Shown here piece by piece: positions 17,744-26,074 of a stretch of DNA of 64,000 bases (its first letter is position 1; every line of letters begins with the position of its first letter). The stretch covers positions 1,488,001 to 1,552,000 of the forward strand of contig CBDANW010000003.1 of assembly GCA_965197825.1 (NCBI GenBank), in the 5' to 3' direction. The notes beneath the pieces are model-generated. The model saw nothing but the letters and a program-made list of their open reading frames with translations, did no database searches and was not told where the DNA came from. Made by a program: the position numbers and the translations under genes. This stretch comes from CBDANW01 sp965197825 (GTDB taxonomy: Bacteria > Acidobacteriota > Vicinamibacteria > Marinacidobacterales > DATDRI01).

Positions 17744-19226
17744 TCAGTTGAGCCTGTTCAACGTTTCCTGATAGCTCCAAGGCAGCCACGACTCGGGTGC
17801 GGCTCTAGCGTCTTGGGCGTGCATGGAGATGTTCGTCAGGTAGTGCACCGGGTCGATACTGTTTTTTACCGAGGTCCGGATCATGCTCAGGAGCACGTCG
17901 CCGACATCGGCGCCAGCCTGCGTCCTGAAAAACAGTGAGTTCTTACGATGCCGTTGTGAGGGCTTCAGCTCCTGTTCGCTAACGTTGTTGTCGAGGGGCA
18001 CACCCGGCACTTCGAGGAACCGGGTTAGCCCTTGCCAGTGATTCTTGACGTAGGAAAAGGCTTTGCCGAGGCGGCTGTTGGGCTCAACCACACGCTCGCG
18101 GAACTGCTCTTCGATCCACTTATAGAGCGCATCCATTATCGGCCGGCTGTGTTGTTGGTGATAGGCAAGTCGCTCATCGGGGTCCATGCCGCGTGTGTCG
18201 TCGTCGTTGCGGTAGATGGCTGCGATGTCCTCGAGCACCCGGTCACAGTACTCAGGAAAGGCGGGCTCGGCTTCGATGAAGTAGCGGCGTGCATGCACCA
18301 TACACTTGGCAGTGATCCGCAGCGGTGAACGCGGCGCCATCGAAGAGGCGTCGGCCATATGGATGACCTTGCTTGCCTGGACCGTGCGCTGATTCAACAG
18401 CTGGTCCATGTTCTCGCCCGCATGACGTCGTCCGCTCGCGTACAGAACGATCGGAGCAAGCGTTTTGTCCAAGCCACGGGCAACAATGCCCGTGGTGAAG
18501 GTGCCCGTTCGCTCGCCTTGAGCTAAAGTCTCGTTCTCCGCCATCAATGTGAGAATCCGAACTCCGGTGTCGTCACTGTGAACCAGAGGCCGGTTCGCGG
18601 CGAGTGTTTCCATGTGGCGAAAAACCGGCAACACGGCGTTGGCCATTGCTTCGGCGCGTTCGAACTGCGTGGAGGCCCCCGCCCACTTCTGCCACTGCGC
18701 CAGGCGGTGATGAGGCATGCCCATGGCGTAGCGCAATACCGAAACGACCGCATCCACACTCGGATGGTACTTGCTTGCTCCAGCCTGAGGCGGAAGCGGC
18801 GCGGTGAACGTCTTCTGGCAACCTGCGCATCGCAGCATCTGGCGTTCGTATACCGTCGCCTGGATCGGGGGCTGAGCTTTCAGCTCCACATCCTTTCTCG
18901 GAGCTTGGGTGTCATAGAGCTTGCCTTGGCACAGAGGCTCGGGGTATGGGCCGCCCGCTTTCACTTCGCCATGGCTCACCGTCTCCCGTTTGGCGCCTGT
19001 GTAGTCCTTGGCCCCATTACGGCCATGACACTTTCTCTTTCCTTTCCTTTTCAGCTTCTTTCCGTTTCGCGCGACGTTCCGTCGTCGGCGTGCTCACGCC
19101 TCGACGATAGCGGCATCGTAGAACGTGGCGAACTGTCTCGAGCAGAACCGGGCAAGCTTCCTCGGGAAGCTCTCCTCTCGATAGACGCTCTTCCAGGTGG
19201 AGCAGCTCAGCCCGCTCGACCTTCAT
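17744..19226 (-). pseudogene. IS66-family transposase (TnpC-like), one frameshift
   Basis: From MKVERAELLHLEERLSRGEL (start 19226) the protein runs through a Lys/Glu-rich linker. It shifts frame near 19020, then continues with GRNGAKDYTGAKRE, a Cys-rich zinc finger (LRCAGCQKTF), and the IS66 catalytic domain with LVHSDDTGVRIL, the KCMVHARRYF motif, and LDNNVSEQELKPSQRHRKNS. It ends at 17744. Apart from the single frameshift it is complete at about 490 residues. Its start overlaps the 3' end of the DUF4338 gene by 20 nt, so the two were probably expressed together. Confidence 0.85.
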
Positions 19227-20122
19227 CCACAACCCCGAGCTCGCGGCGAAACTCACGCACCAGCGGATATACCAGGCACCGTTTCACCGGCTTCGCCTCT
19301 TTGTTGTGTCGGTCCATACGGCCACGCCCAGTAGTCGATCCCACGTCCATCCAGTTCGCCGCCAGGTAGCACGTCCCCTCGTTACGCTCCCTCTCCACAA
19401 ACGTCTCGAGCAACACCGGCCTCACACCGTACGCTTCCTCCCAATCATCCACCACCACTCGGGCTGCCAGCGACAGCACGTGACTCGCGAGGCCTTTGAT
19501 GGAAAACCACGGCAGGATCAGGAACCGACTGTTGTTTACCACCCGCCGAAGGTTCTTTTGCCGCGTCGCGTCATCCCAACCGATGAAGCCGTCACGAGAC
19601 CGAAGACGACGCGCTGACGACGAGAACTGCACGCACCCACTCAGCTCACGACGAGATTTCGAGCTCCAGACCAAGTAACGCAGGTGTGCGCCATAGGCCA
19701 CCTTCTGCCCGAAGGTAGTGGTAACGCTCGACCAGTTCCCTCCACAGCGCTCGCTCCTCAGCGTGCGCCACCAAGCCCAGAGTTACCGGCGCCACGTCCG
19801 ATAGATTGCCCTCTCGACGAGACCCCTTTCGTCCAGCCTTCGTGTAGTGGATGCTCGTGGGGCCGCGACGACGGGGTAGCTCCACCAATCCCCCCGCTTC
19901 GAGCAAATCGAGGTACTCGTAACATTCCCTGGATTTCAAATTTCCGTTCGCACGAACCCAACCCAATGACTCGCAGATCGTGCTCGCAAGCTCTTGCCGC
20001 GACAGTCCGCATGAGTCGATGACCTCGTGCAGAATATTCCATTCCTCATCGGTCACACCCTTGCCGCAAAAGCTCGGGCGCTTCCACACCATGGCCTCCG
20101 TCTCGTTGCTCACCTGGGCCAC
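19207..20122 (-). pseudogene. DUF4338 (DruA-like) protein linked to IS66, one frameshift
   Basis: The N-terminal piece (start 20122) has a winged-helix-like region (SRQELASTICESLGWVRANG) and the ELVERYHYL motif. The C-terminal piece has AYGAHLRYLVWSS, FIGWDDATRQKNLRRVVNN, RFLILPW, SHVLSLAARVV, RPVLLETFVERE, GTCYLAANW and GSTTGRGRMDRH, the conserved series of DUF4338. A one-base indel near 19695 separates the two. The family is named after DruA of the Druantia anti-phage system, but many members travel with transposases. Here it overlaps an IS66 gene and no other Druantia gene is present, so a transposon accessory role is more likely. Confidence 0.8.
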
Positions 20123-20250
20123 GCTCCTTTCCTCCCAGGCTGAGACTACACAGATGGTCCCGCTTTGTCCAGGACTTTTTTCCTTTTTGTTTCAAACCTC
20201 CGTCAACAACGAGCGACCCCCGGGCAGACTACTTATCGCATCCCGTCATG

Positions 20251-21657
20251 TCACGCACCGTTGCCGAAAGGACACCTTCGATCCAACCACCGGTGCGATC
20301 GCTCGTAGGCGTGAGCCACTCGGAGGAGCTGCCTTTCCTGAAAGGGGCGGGCGACTAATTGAAGGCCGACTGGCAGGCCCGCCTTGGTAAACCCACACGG
20401 AAGAGACACGGCCGGGAACCCGATGGTGTTGAAGGGTGTCACCAGGCGCAAGAGACCCGGCCGCAGCCCCTCCCCGTTGGAAAGCGTCTCCTCGCCGATG
20501 CGAGGCGCGGGAACGGGCACCGTCGGCGTCACTAGAACGTCGAACTCATGAAACGCGGCCCGAAAAGCTTGCAACACACGTCTCCGCGCCCTCTGAGCGC
20601 TCAAGTACTCGGTGGCCCGGATCAGCAAACCAAGTCGCAATAGTTCCCTCGTATCTTCGCCGAAATCCTCAGGCCTCTCACGGATCGAAGCCTCGTAGCA
20701 GGACGCCGCCTCGACGTAGAGCACCACATTGCGACACATCCCCTGATAGCGAATCTCTGGAATCGATGTCTCTCGCCTCTCGAGTCCCAGTTTCTCCAGA
20801 TCCCGCACTGCGGCGTCCACCAGGTCACGCACTTCACGGTCCAGATCCTCATAGAAATAGTCCTCGTGAATACCCATGCGAAACCCCTCGGGAACACTCA
20901 CCTCTTCGCTACCCGCGAAAGCTTCGCTCGTCAACACGGAGCTCGCATCCTCCGGCGCGGCGAGCACTTCGAACAGCATCGCGACGTCCTCCACCGTTCG
21001 GGCCATCGGTCCCACGTGATCCAGGCTCCAGGCAAGCGGCGTGACGCCTTCACGGCTTACCGAACCGTAGGTGGGTTTCAGGCCCACCGTTCCGCAGAGT
21101 GCAGACGGGATTCGGATCGATCCGCCGGTATCCGTGCCTACCGATCCGTAGCCAATCCCCGCTGCTAGGCTTGCCGCCGAGCCTCCGCTCGAGCCGCCAC
21201 TGATGCGCTCTTCATCCCAAGGATTCCGAACCGCGCCGTAGTGAAGATTCACGTTGGAGATGCCGTAGGCGAGCTCGTGAAGATTGGTCTTACCGAGAAA
21301 CAAGGCTCCCGCTCGTCGCAGCCGTTGCACGACGGCGGCGTCTTGTTGAGGTACGAAATCGGCAGAAACCTTCGACCCCGAGGTCGTGCGAACACCTTTG
21401 GTCCAGATCAGGTCTTTCAGCGTCAGGGGTACGCCGTGGAGCGGCCCCCGCGATTCCCCCCGAGACGTTTCCCGATCCAGCTCATCCGCGGTGCGGCGAG
21501 CTTCTTCGTGGGTAACGGTGATAAAGGCGTTCAGTTGCGGTTGCAGCGACTCGAGACGCGCCAACTGAGAGTCCACGAGCTCTCGAGCCGAAATCTCCCG
21601 CCGGCGCAGTAGATCGTGTACCGCGCGAAGCGAGTAGAAGGCTAGGTCGTCGGCCAT
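20251..21657 (-). CDS. Amidase-signature enzyme (GatA/AtzE-like)
   Basis: A 468-residue amidase with the Ser-cis-Ser-Lys triad: Lys81 (TLKDLIWTKG), cis-Ser156 in the RISGGSSGGSAAS motif, and nucleophile Ser180 in GTDTGGSIRIPSALCG. It hydrolyses an amide bond; whether the substrate is a small amide or mischarged tRNA cannot be told from the sequence. ATG 21657 has GAGGA about 5 bases upstream. It overlaps by 16 nt a small upstream gene whose product resembles GatC, so the pair may form a GatCA-like or AtzG-AtzE-like complex. No gatB-like gene is seen nearby, which argues against a tRNA amidotransferase. Confidence 0.9.
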   Translation of the reverse strand: MADDLAFYSLRAVHDLLRRREISARELVDSQLARLESLQPQLNAFITVTHEEARRTADELDRETSRGESRGPLHGVPLTLKDLIWTKGVRTTSGSKVSADFVPQQDAAVVQRLRRAGALFLGKTNLHELAYGISNVNLHYGAVRNPWDEERISGGSSGGSAASLAAGIGYGSVGTDTGGSIRIPSALCGTVGLKPTYGSVSREGVTPLAWSLDHVGPMARTVEDVAMLFEVLAAPEDASSVLTSEAFAGSEEVSVPEGFRMGIHEDYFYEDLDREVRDLVDAAVRDLEKLGLERRETSIPEIRYQGMCRNVVLYVEAASCYEASIRERPEDFGEDTRELLRLGLLIRATEYLSAQRARRRVLQAFRAAFHEFDVLVTPTVPVPAPRIGEETLSNGEGLRPGLLRLVTPFNTIGFPAVSLPCGFTKAGLPVGLQLVARPFQERQLLRVAHAYERSHRWLDRRCPFGNGA

Positions 21658-21863
21658 GGCTCATCCTCGCCTTCGATGATGACGACGGGAAGGGGCTCGA
21701 CTCCAGGTTCGACCAGTTTCTCGAGGGCGCCCAGTTCTTCTCGGAGAGATTGCAAGCGGCGAAGAAGAGCTTCCAGCTCGCTCGGAGTCGGGCTCAATCC
21801 CGCGAGCTCGCGTGCGGCTCGCTCCAAACCTTCACGGGTAAGTCGGCTCGATCGTGACTTCAT
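21642..21863 (-). CDS. Small GatC/AtzG-like protein
   Basis: A 73-residue protein: helical N-terminal half (LTREGLERAARELAGLSPTP), a second helix (ELEALLRRLQSLREELGALE), then GVEPLPVVIIEGEDEPWP. This order of two helices followed by an extended G-V-E-P ... E-D-E-P tail is how GatC wraps around GatA. The start at 21863 was chosen because AAAGG lies 8 bases upstream; ATG 21869 is too close to it. It overlaps the amidase gene by 16 nt, so translational coupling is likely. The assignment rests on pattern and context, not on strong identity. Confidence 0.55.
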   Translation of the reverse strand: MKSRSSRLTREGLERAARELAGLSPTPSELEALLRRLQSLREELGALEKLVEPGVEPLPVVIIEGEDEPWPTT

Positions 21864-21977
21864 TGCCATCCTTTCTTGACCGAGCCTCTTACCACGATAC
21901 CGAGCCCTACTCCAAGGCCGTCAAGTGAAACTGGGCGAAGAGGTGATAGGATCGGGAGCCAAGAGGAGGAAGTTGCT

Positions 21978-23639
21978 ATGCGGATGGCCTGGGGTCTCCC
22001 CATCATGGTTGTCGTCTTCGGGTGTCATGGATGTCAGGCACCACCCAGCGAACTGCTGCCCGAGACGATCAACGCCGAGTCTCTGATGGAGCGCATCTCG
22101 TTCCTCTCATCGGACGATCTCGAAGGTCGAGAACCCGGTTCAGCGGGAGAGGAAAAGACGATCGATTACTTGAGGGAAAGTTTTCGTTCCTTCGGCCTTG
22201 CGCCCGGTAACCCCGACGGCACGTACGTTCAGCAAGTCCCGCTGGTGCGACTGACCAGAGCCGAGCCACGCTCGCTCGTCCTGCGGCGCGATGACGAGGT
22301 CACCGAGCTTGAGCAGACTCAGGAGTTCGCCGCCTCTACCGAGCGCATCGAGGAGGAGACCCAGACGGAAGGCGAGGTAGTCTTCGTGGGCTATGGCGTC
22401 AGGGCTCCCGAGTACGACTGGGACGACTTCAAGGACACAGATCTAACCGGCAAGATCCTTCTCATGCTCGTCAACGACCCCCCCGTCCCTCAAGGGCCCG
22501 ACAGCGAAGAGATATTCGGCGACCCGGCCATGACGTACTACGGCCGCTGGACCTACAAGTACGAGATCGCCGCCGAGGTAGGTGCTGCGGGCGCGTTCGT
22601 AATCCACCAGACCGGACCCGCCGGCTACCCGTGGGAGGTCATTTCGGATAGCGACAACGTTAAGTTCGTGCTCCCCAGCTCCGGCAGTCGGGACGATCCG
22701 CTCGACGTGGAAGGTTGGCTGCACGTGGACGCGGCGAGGAAGATTCTCGCGATGGCGGATCAGGATTTCGACCAGCTCTACGCAGCCGCCGCAACGCGAT
22801 CGTTCCAACCGGTTCCATTGGGCATCACCGCCCGGATCGGTGTCAAGAACTCGATCCACACGCTCGATTCGGCCAACGTCGTGGCCAAGCTCGAGGGCAC
22901 CCAGTTTCCCGACGAATGCATCATCTATGTGGCTCACTGGGACCACTTGGGCATCGACCGCTCGCTCGAAGGCGATCAGATCTTCAACGGCGCTCTAGAC
23001 AACGCCAGCGGGACGGCTGGCCTCCTCGAGATCGCCGAAGCGTTCGGCCGTCTCGAGGAGAGTCTGCCCCGGACCGTCCTCTTCCTCGCGGTCACTGCCG
23101 AGGAACAAGGACTTCTCGGATCCCGCTACTACGGCCGGAACCCGCTTTACCCTCCAGAAAAAGCCGTGGCCGCGATCAACATGGACGGCCTCAACCTGTT
23201 GGGCCCAACGCGCGACGTCACCGTGATCGGGATGGGCCAGTCGACGCTGGACGAGCTGGCGGGGCGCATTGCGACCGAGCAGGGCCGCATTCTGCGCGCC
23301 GATCCGGAGCCGGAAAAAGGCCTCTACTACCGCTCCGATCACTTCGAGTTCGCCAAGGTTGGAATACCCGCCTTCGACCCGGATAAGGGGATCGAATACA
23401 TCAACCAACCGGAGGGCTGGGGAATCGAGATGCGCGAACAATACACCAGCGAGGATTACCACCAGCCTTCAGACGAGGTCAAGGACTTCTGGGACTTGTC
23501 GGGAGCGGTCGAAGACCTGGAGCTATTCTACCGAATGGGCCACGAGCTAGCCTCCGGATCGGACTGGCCGCAATGGAGCGAGACCAGCGAGTTCCGCGCC
23601 ATTAGGGAAGAGAGTCAGAATCGAGCACCGTCTCAGTAG
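21978..23639 (+). CDS. M28-family metallopeptidase, probable lipoprotein
   Basis: A 553-residue exported aminopeptidase-like enzyme. The start (MRMAWGLPIM) follows AGGAGG by 8 bases. The signal sequence ends in VVFGCHGC, a lipobox-like site, so it is probably membrane-anchored. A PA (protease-associated) insert lies around residues 120-260. The two-zinc site is visible in YVAHWDHLG, NGALDNASGTAG, TAEEQGLLGS, INMDGLN and YHQPSDE. It likely trims peptides in the periplasm. It converges with, and overlaps by 7 nt, the M49 peptidase gene on the other strand, giving a pair of exported peptidases. Confidence 0.9.
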   Translation: MRMAWGLPIMVVVFGCHGCQAPPSELLPETINAESLMERISFLSSDDLEGREPGSAGEEKTIDYLRESFRSFGLAPGNPDGTYVQQVPLVRLTRAEPRSLVLRRDDEVTELEQTQEFAASTERIEEETQTEGEVVFVGYGVRAPEYDWDDFKDTDLTGKILLMLVNDPPVPQGPDSEEIFGDPAMTYYGRWTYKYEIAAEVGAAGAFVIHQTGPAGYPWEVISDSDNVKFVLPSSGSRDDPLDVEGWLHVDAARKILAMADQDFDQLYAAAATRSFQPVPLGITARIGVKNSIHTLDSANVVAKLEGTQFPDECIIYVAHWDHLGIDRSLEGDQIFNGALDNASGTAGLLEIAEAFGRLEESLPRTVLFLAVTAEEQGLLGSRYYGRNPLYPPEKAVAAINMDGLNLLGPTRDVTVIGMGQSTLDELAGRIATEQGRILRADPEPEKGLYYRSDHFEFAKVGIPAFDPDKGIEYINQPEGWGIEMREQYTSEDYHQPSDEVKDFWDLSGAVEDLELFYRMGHELASGSDWPQWSETSEFRAIREESQNRAPSQ

Positions 23640-25696
23640 ACCCATTCATCGGTCACTCCGGCAAGGCGGGACCAACGTAGCTGTTGGGCGGTCAAGTCTT
23701 CCTCATAGACTACTCGAACGTCCGTGATTTCTTTTCCGTCCGTGCCGCCGCCCACGGGGACGAGTTGCGGAAAAACGAAAGCCGTCGCGTTGGGAATTCC
23801 TAGTTTCGCCGCCCTGGTCTTGATATTGTCCCGCCATTCCAAGTTGACTTTCGTGCCGAAACGGTCGAATAGCGCGTTGGCACCCTCTCCGTCCCCGGTC
23901 GACTTGATTACTTGGATACGACCGAGCAAATCACCGACTCCCCTTCTTGCCGCGTCGAGGTCGGAGACTTCCACGTAGAAGTCACCGTTGCGTTGGATGA
24001 CATCCACGCCGTACTCACGATCGCCGGACTCGCCACCCGAGACGAGATACATGAGCACTAACTGCTGGCCCTTGTCGTGCGCTTCGCGGATCGTGTCGTC
24101 TTCATACCGTCGAAAACCGTTTAGGTGTCGCTGGAGGTAGCCCTGATACATCGCGAGGGCGACGTCCCGTTGCTCGTCGGCACCGAATGCACCGATTTTG
24201 ACCAACTTGGGATCGAGAACATGATAAAGAGCCACCAAATCGGCACGACATTCCTCGAGGGCGGAATAGGCCCGTCCTATCACCTGTCGTGGATCTTCGG
24301 ATAGCGACGCGTCCGGCTTTCCCGAGCCGTGCCCGATCACCTCATGCATGTAGACCTCCCAGGCTCGACCCTTCTCCCCATGTTCGCGATACACCTCTTG
24401 CACCTCGGGTAGGTAGAAACTCTCGATGGTAAGCGACCGTAGCCCTTCAGAGTGGGCGGTCTCGATGTTGAGGAGAATGGTATTCTTGCTTCCGACGTCG
24501 CGACGAATGTCGGAATAGTTGGGAAGGTTGTAGGCGGCCGGGCTGTAAGGTCCACTGTCCCCTGTTTCGACAAGCACCTTGACGACGTTCGCCACCGGTG
24601 TGGTCACGGTCTCTCGCTTGTATTTGTCCGGCCACGGCATCCGCCCCTCGAAGTAGAGCGTGTTATCGGCAAGCCTTCCGACGAGCTCCGAGTCGGCAAT
24701 GAAACTCACATTGGCTTCGAAAGCGCCGATGATGCCTCGGGGATCGGTGTATTGCTCGACGAAACCATTCAAATAGTCGACGACGCTCTCCGTCTTGAGC
24801 CAGTGGACGCTGTATTCGCGGAAGAGCTCCTCGTCGCCGGTCTGGTAGTAGTCGAGGAGGGCTCTCAGGCCGTCCGCCTGCTTCTCGTTCTCGGCAAGCG
24901 GCAGCGCCTTGCGAAGAAAATGACTGATGGTACGGAGTTCCCGATCGAAGAGCGCTCCGATGCGATACTCCTGCGGCACGACCTTCCCCTCTTCGTCCTT
25001 ACTGAAACGCACGTTGAGCTTCTGGTTCCAGAAAGTCAGCACCGACTCCATGTCTACCGACGTGATGTCGGCATCCCAAAAGTTCACGGCGCTTTCGGCG
25101 ATGACGTCTTTGCCTGCCCCCTGCTCGGTCCGGACCGGCTCGAAGTCTTTGTCGAAGATGGACGGCTCCAACCGAGCGAGTTTTTCTCTTAGCATCTCTC
25201 CGGATGAGACCTCGATGTCGGCACCCCGGGCCTGCGCGTGCTCCGCAGCCTCGGTGAGCATCGCGAACGACAAGGCATTGGGCACGACTTTGGTTCCCTC
25301 GATGGAGTCGTACTGTCCATGGTTGATCCAGATGTACTTCAAGTAATCGTGGATCGCATCCGTTACCTCCGGGCGCAACCTGTCTGCGTGAAGATGGATC
25401 GCCTCCAGCAGTGCCTTGATCTCGAGGGCGTACCGGTGATTCTGAACGTAGAAAATATCGTTTCCGGCGATGGCCGCCCGATAAAGGTAGTAGGCCAGCT
25501 TCTTCTGCTCGAGACTCAAATTCTCGAACCCTTGCGCTTCCGCGCCCAAGATGAGCCAATCCCGGCCATCGTTCCCGAGACGCTCCAACTCCCCGATCAT
25601 CTTCTTTTCCGCCACAGCTTGTGTCTTCCCTCCCACCAGTAACACTCCGGTCAGCCCGCCGAGGGCAGCGAGCCGTACGATCCACTTCCCGTTCAT
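23633..25696 (-). CDS. M49 (dipeptidyl-peptidase III-type) metallopeptidase, exported
   Basis: A 687-residue zinc peptidase. The M49 motif HExxGH is present as YMHEVIGHGSGKPD, and the second zinc ligand lies in LEECRADLVALY. An N-terminal signal peptide (MNGKWIVRLAALGGLTGVLL) suggests a periplasmic enzyme, unlike the mostly cytosolic eukaryotic DPP III. ATG 25696 was chosen because GAGGA lies a few bases upstream; the frame continues upstream without a plausible start. Its 3' end overlaps the convergent M28 gene. Both probably act in extracytoplasmic peptide use. Confidence 0.9.
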   Translation of the reverse strand: MNGKWIVRLAALGGLTGVLLVGGKTQAVAEKKMIGELERLGNDGRDWLILGAEAQGFENLSLEQKKLAYYLYRAAIAGNDIFYVQNHRYALEIKALLEAIHLHADRLRPEVTDAIHDYLKYIWINHGQYDSIEGTKVVPNALSFAMLTEAAEHAQARGADIEVSSGEMLREKLARLEPSIFDKDFEPVRTEQGAGKDVIAESAVNFWDADITSVDMESVLTFWNQKLNVRFSKDEEGKVVPQEYRIGALFDRELRTISHFLRKALPLAENEKQADGLRALLDYYQTGDEELFREYSVHWLKTESVVDYLNGFVEQYTDPRGIIGAFEANVSFIADSELVGRLADNTLYFEGRMPWPDKYKRETVTTPVANVVKVLVETGDSGPYSPAAYNLPNYSDIRRDVGSKNTILLNIETAHSEGLRSLTIESFYLPEVQEVYREHGEKGRAWEVYMHEVIGHGSGKPDASLSEDPRQVIGRAYSALEECRADLVALYHVLDPKLVKIGAFGADEQRDVALAMYQGYLQRHLNGFRRYEDDTIREAHDKGQQLVLMYLVSGGESGDREYGVDVIQRNGDFYVEVSDLDAARRGVGDLLGRIQVIKSTGDGEGANALFDRFGTKVNLEWRDNIKTRAAKLGIPNATAFVFPQLVPVGGGTDGKEITDVRVVYEEDLTAQQLRWSRLAGVTDEWVY

Positions 25697-25816
25697 GAGA
25701 AGGTCCTCCTCTAGCCATTCTACTTCACATCTGCGGGGTAGAAGCATCCACGCCAATGCGGGTCACTCCATCCCGACGTACCGACGCGAAAACACGCCAC
25801 CGTCAATCTATAAGTA

Positions 25817-26053
25817 GGCCCCTAAGGGTCTGGGCAAGAATAAATGCCGATTCTTGGGCGTCGAGGCACCCGTCTGGCAAGGCGCGAGAAGTGAATAATA
25901 TCTGGATATATGGGCATTCTTCCAGTTCGGCCGCTGACGCGGCCTAGCCCTCCGCTCCACAGGCTCGCTGCGGAAGGCGGCGAGCAACGCAGCCAGACGG
26001 GATGCATCGGCGTCCAAGAATAGGTAGTTATTCTTGCCCGGGCCCTAAGGCCA
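25817..26053. repeat. Fold-back element F1 (about 237 bp) with G+C-rich core
   Basis: The two arms form imperfect inverted repeats of about 60 bp. Each contains GGGCAAGAATAA, then ATTCTTGG and, further in, CCCGTCTGGC. Each arm also has its own small palindrome (AAGAAT ... ATTCTT). Between them is a core beginning CAGTTCGGCC and including CCTAGCCCTCCGCTC, ACAGGCTCGCTGCGGAAGG. The same core lies in the middle of element F2 (41777-41994), whose arms are different. It fills the gap between the M49 peptidase gene and ligA; no gene is seen in it. Confidence 0.7.
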
Positions 26054-26074
26054 TCGTAGGCCACCGGAAGCCGG

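Larger units (their letters stand above)
17700..20190 (-). mobile_element. IS66/DUF4338 two-gene transposon remnant (limits approximate)
   Basis: The unit consists of the DUF4338 gene and the overlapping IS66-type gene, with no recognisable TnpA or TnpB of standard IS66. Terminal repeats could not be paired by eye, so the limits given are only the gene edges plus about 50-70 bp. Genes beyond 20251 are intact and ordinary. Confidence 0.5.

Noticed and set aside
19207..20122. Druantia anti-phage defence system
   Set aside because: Only a frameshifted DUF4338 gene is present; no DruB-E or helicase gene is nearby, and the partner is an IS66 transposase.
24452..25192. 246-codon plus-strand frame opposite the M49 peptidase
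   Set aside because: Shadow frame; the minus strand encodes a complete, recognisable enzyme.
25817..26053. Integron attC site or integron cassette boundary
   Set aside because: The long arms and central core do not show attC R and L boxes, and no integrase gene is in the window.
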